Below are positions 63,977-64,000 of a stretch of DNA of 64,000 nt, piece after piece (within the stretch, counting starts at the first letter, position 1; each line of letters starts with the position of its first letter). Below the pieces are notes generated by a model, which searched no databases, was not told the origin of the DNA, and was given only the letters and a program-made list of their open reading frames with translations. The position numbers were made by a program, and so were the translations under genes. The stretch comes from Burkholderia puraquae (lineage in GTDB: Bacteria > Pseudomonadota > Gammaproteobacteria > Burkholderiales > Burkholderiaceae). The DNA lies in NCBI RefSeq assembly GCF_002099195.1, contig NZ_NBYX01000006.1:287538-351537 (forward strand). Direction: 5' to 3'.

Positions 63977-64000
63977 GACGATTCTTGTAGCCATGCGGCA

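Noticed and set aside
1..64000. CRISPR array, rRNA genes or transposases
   Set aside because: No regularly spaced short repeats, rRNA-like segments or DDE transposase motifs were seen. The repeats found are protein-coding or tRNA repeats.

Overview
The window looks like a stretch of the main chromosome of a Burkholderia species, most likely of the B. cepacia complex. The evidence is the high GC content (about two thirds G+C by eye), strong third-position GC in every clear gene, typical betaproteobacterial families (elongation factor P with Arg32 next to EarP, YgfX before rpoE, a VpsR-like regulator, AzlCD, FdxA) and housekeeping gene orders. Species assignment is inference from gene content; no alignment was run. 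About 60 protein genes and six tRNA genes are supported.

Layout. 1-14.8 kb: folA, a VpsR-like sigma-54 activator, thyA, a large FecR-domain cell-envelope protein, an ArsR-type regulator, a thioesterase, fumC, a MATE pump, several small secreted or unrecognised proteins, and azlCD. 14.9-24.3 kb: an AraC regulator, creA, two identical tRNA-Asn genes, fdxA, pncB, an orphan lutC-like gene, nhaD, a 2-hydroxyacid dehydrogenase, rmuC and an acetyltransferase. 24.3-36 kb: the molybdenum-cofactor genes moaA-mobA-moeA, then rne and rluC (divergent), a HAD phosphatase, a Rieske protein, an S49 protease, a tetrapyrrole-methylase-family protein and a Maf protein.

36-56 kb is one long run of plus-strand housekeeping genes. 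The fatty-acid block is yceD-rpmF-plsX-fabH-fabD-fabG-acpP-fabF. It is followed by the envelope-stress block ygfX-rpoE-rseA-rseB-mucD, then a small glutaredoxin-like gene and lepA-lepB-rnc-era-recO-pdxJ-acpS-nagZ. Together these link lipid synthesis (the acyl carrier protein, its phosphopantetheinyl transferase and the condensing enzymes), envelope quality control, protein export and ribosome or RNA maturation. Intrinsic terminators inside the block (after rpmF, probably after acpP) suggest that the very highly expressed small genes are uncoupled from the enzymes downstream.

56-64 kb: an NtrC-like response regulator with an altered GAFTGA loop, efp with its dedicated modifier earP, then uvrC-pgsA, three tandem tRNA-Gly genes and tRNA-Cys. 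The window ends in a phage-type integrase whose reading frame stops just before its first catalytic motif. The uvrC-pgsA-tRNA-Gly-tRNA-Cys order matches that of E. coli, so the integrase probably marks the left edge of an integrated element continuing beyond the window. I see no CRISPR array, transposase or recognisable defence system; the most unusual content is regulatory and in small genes.
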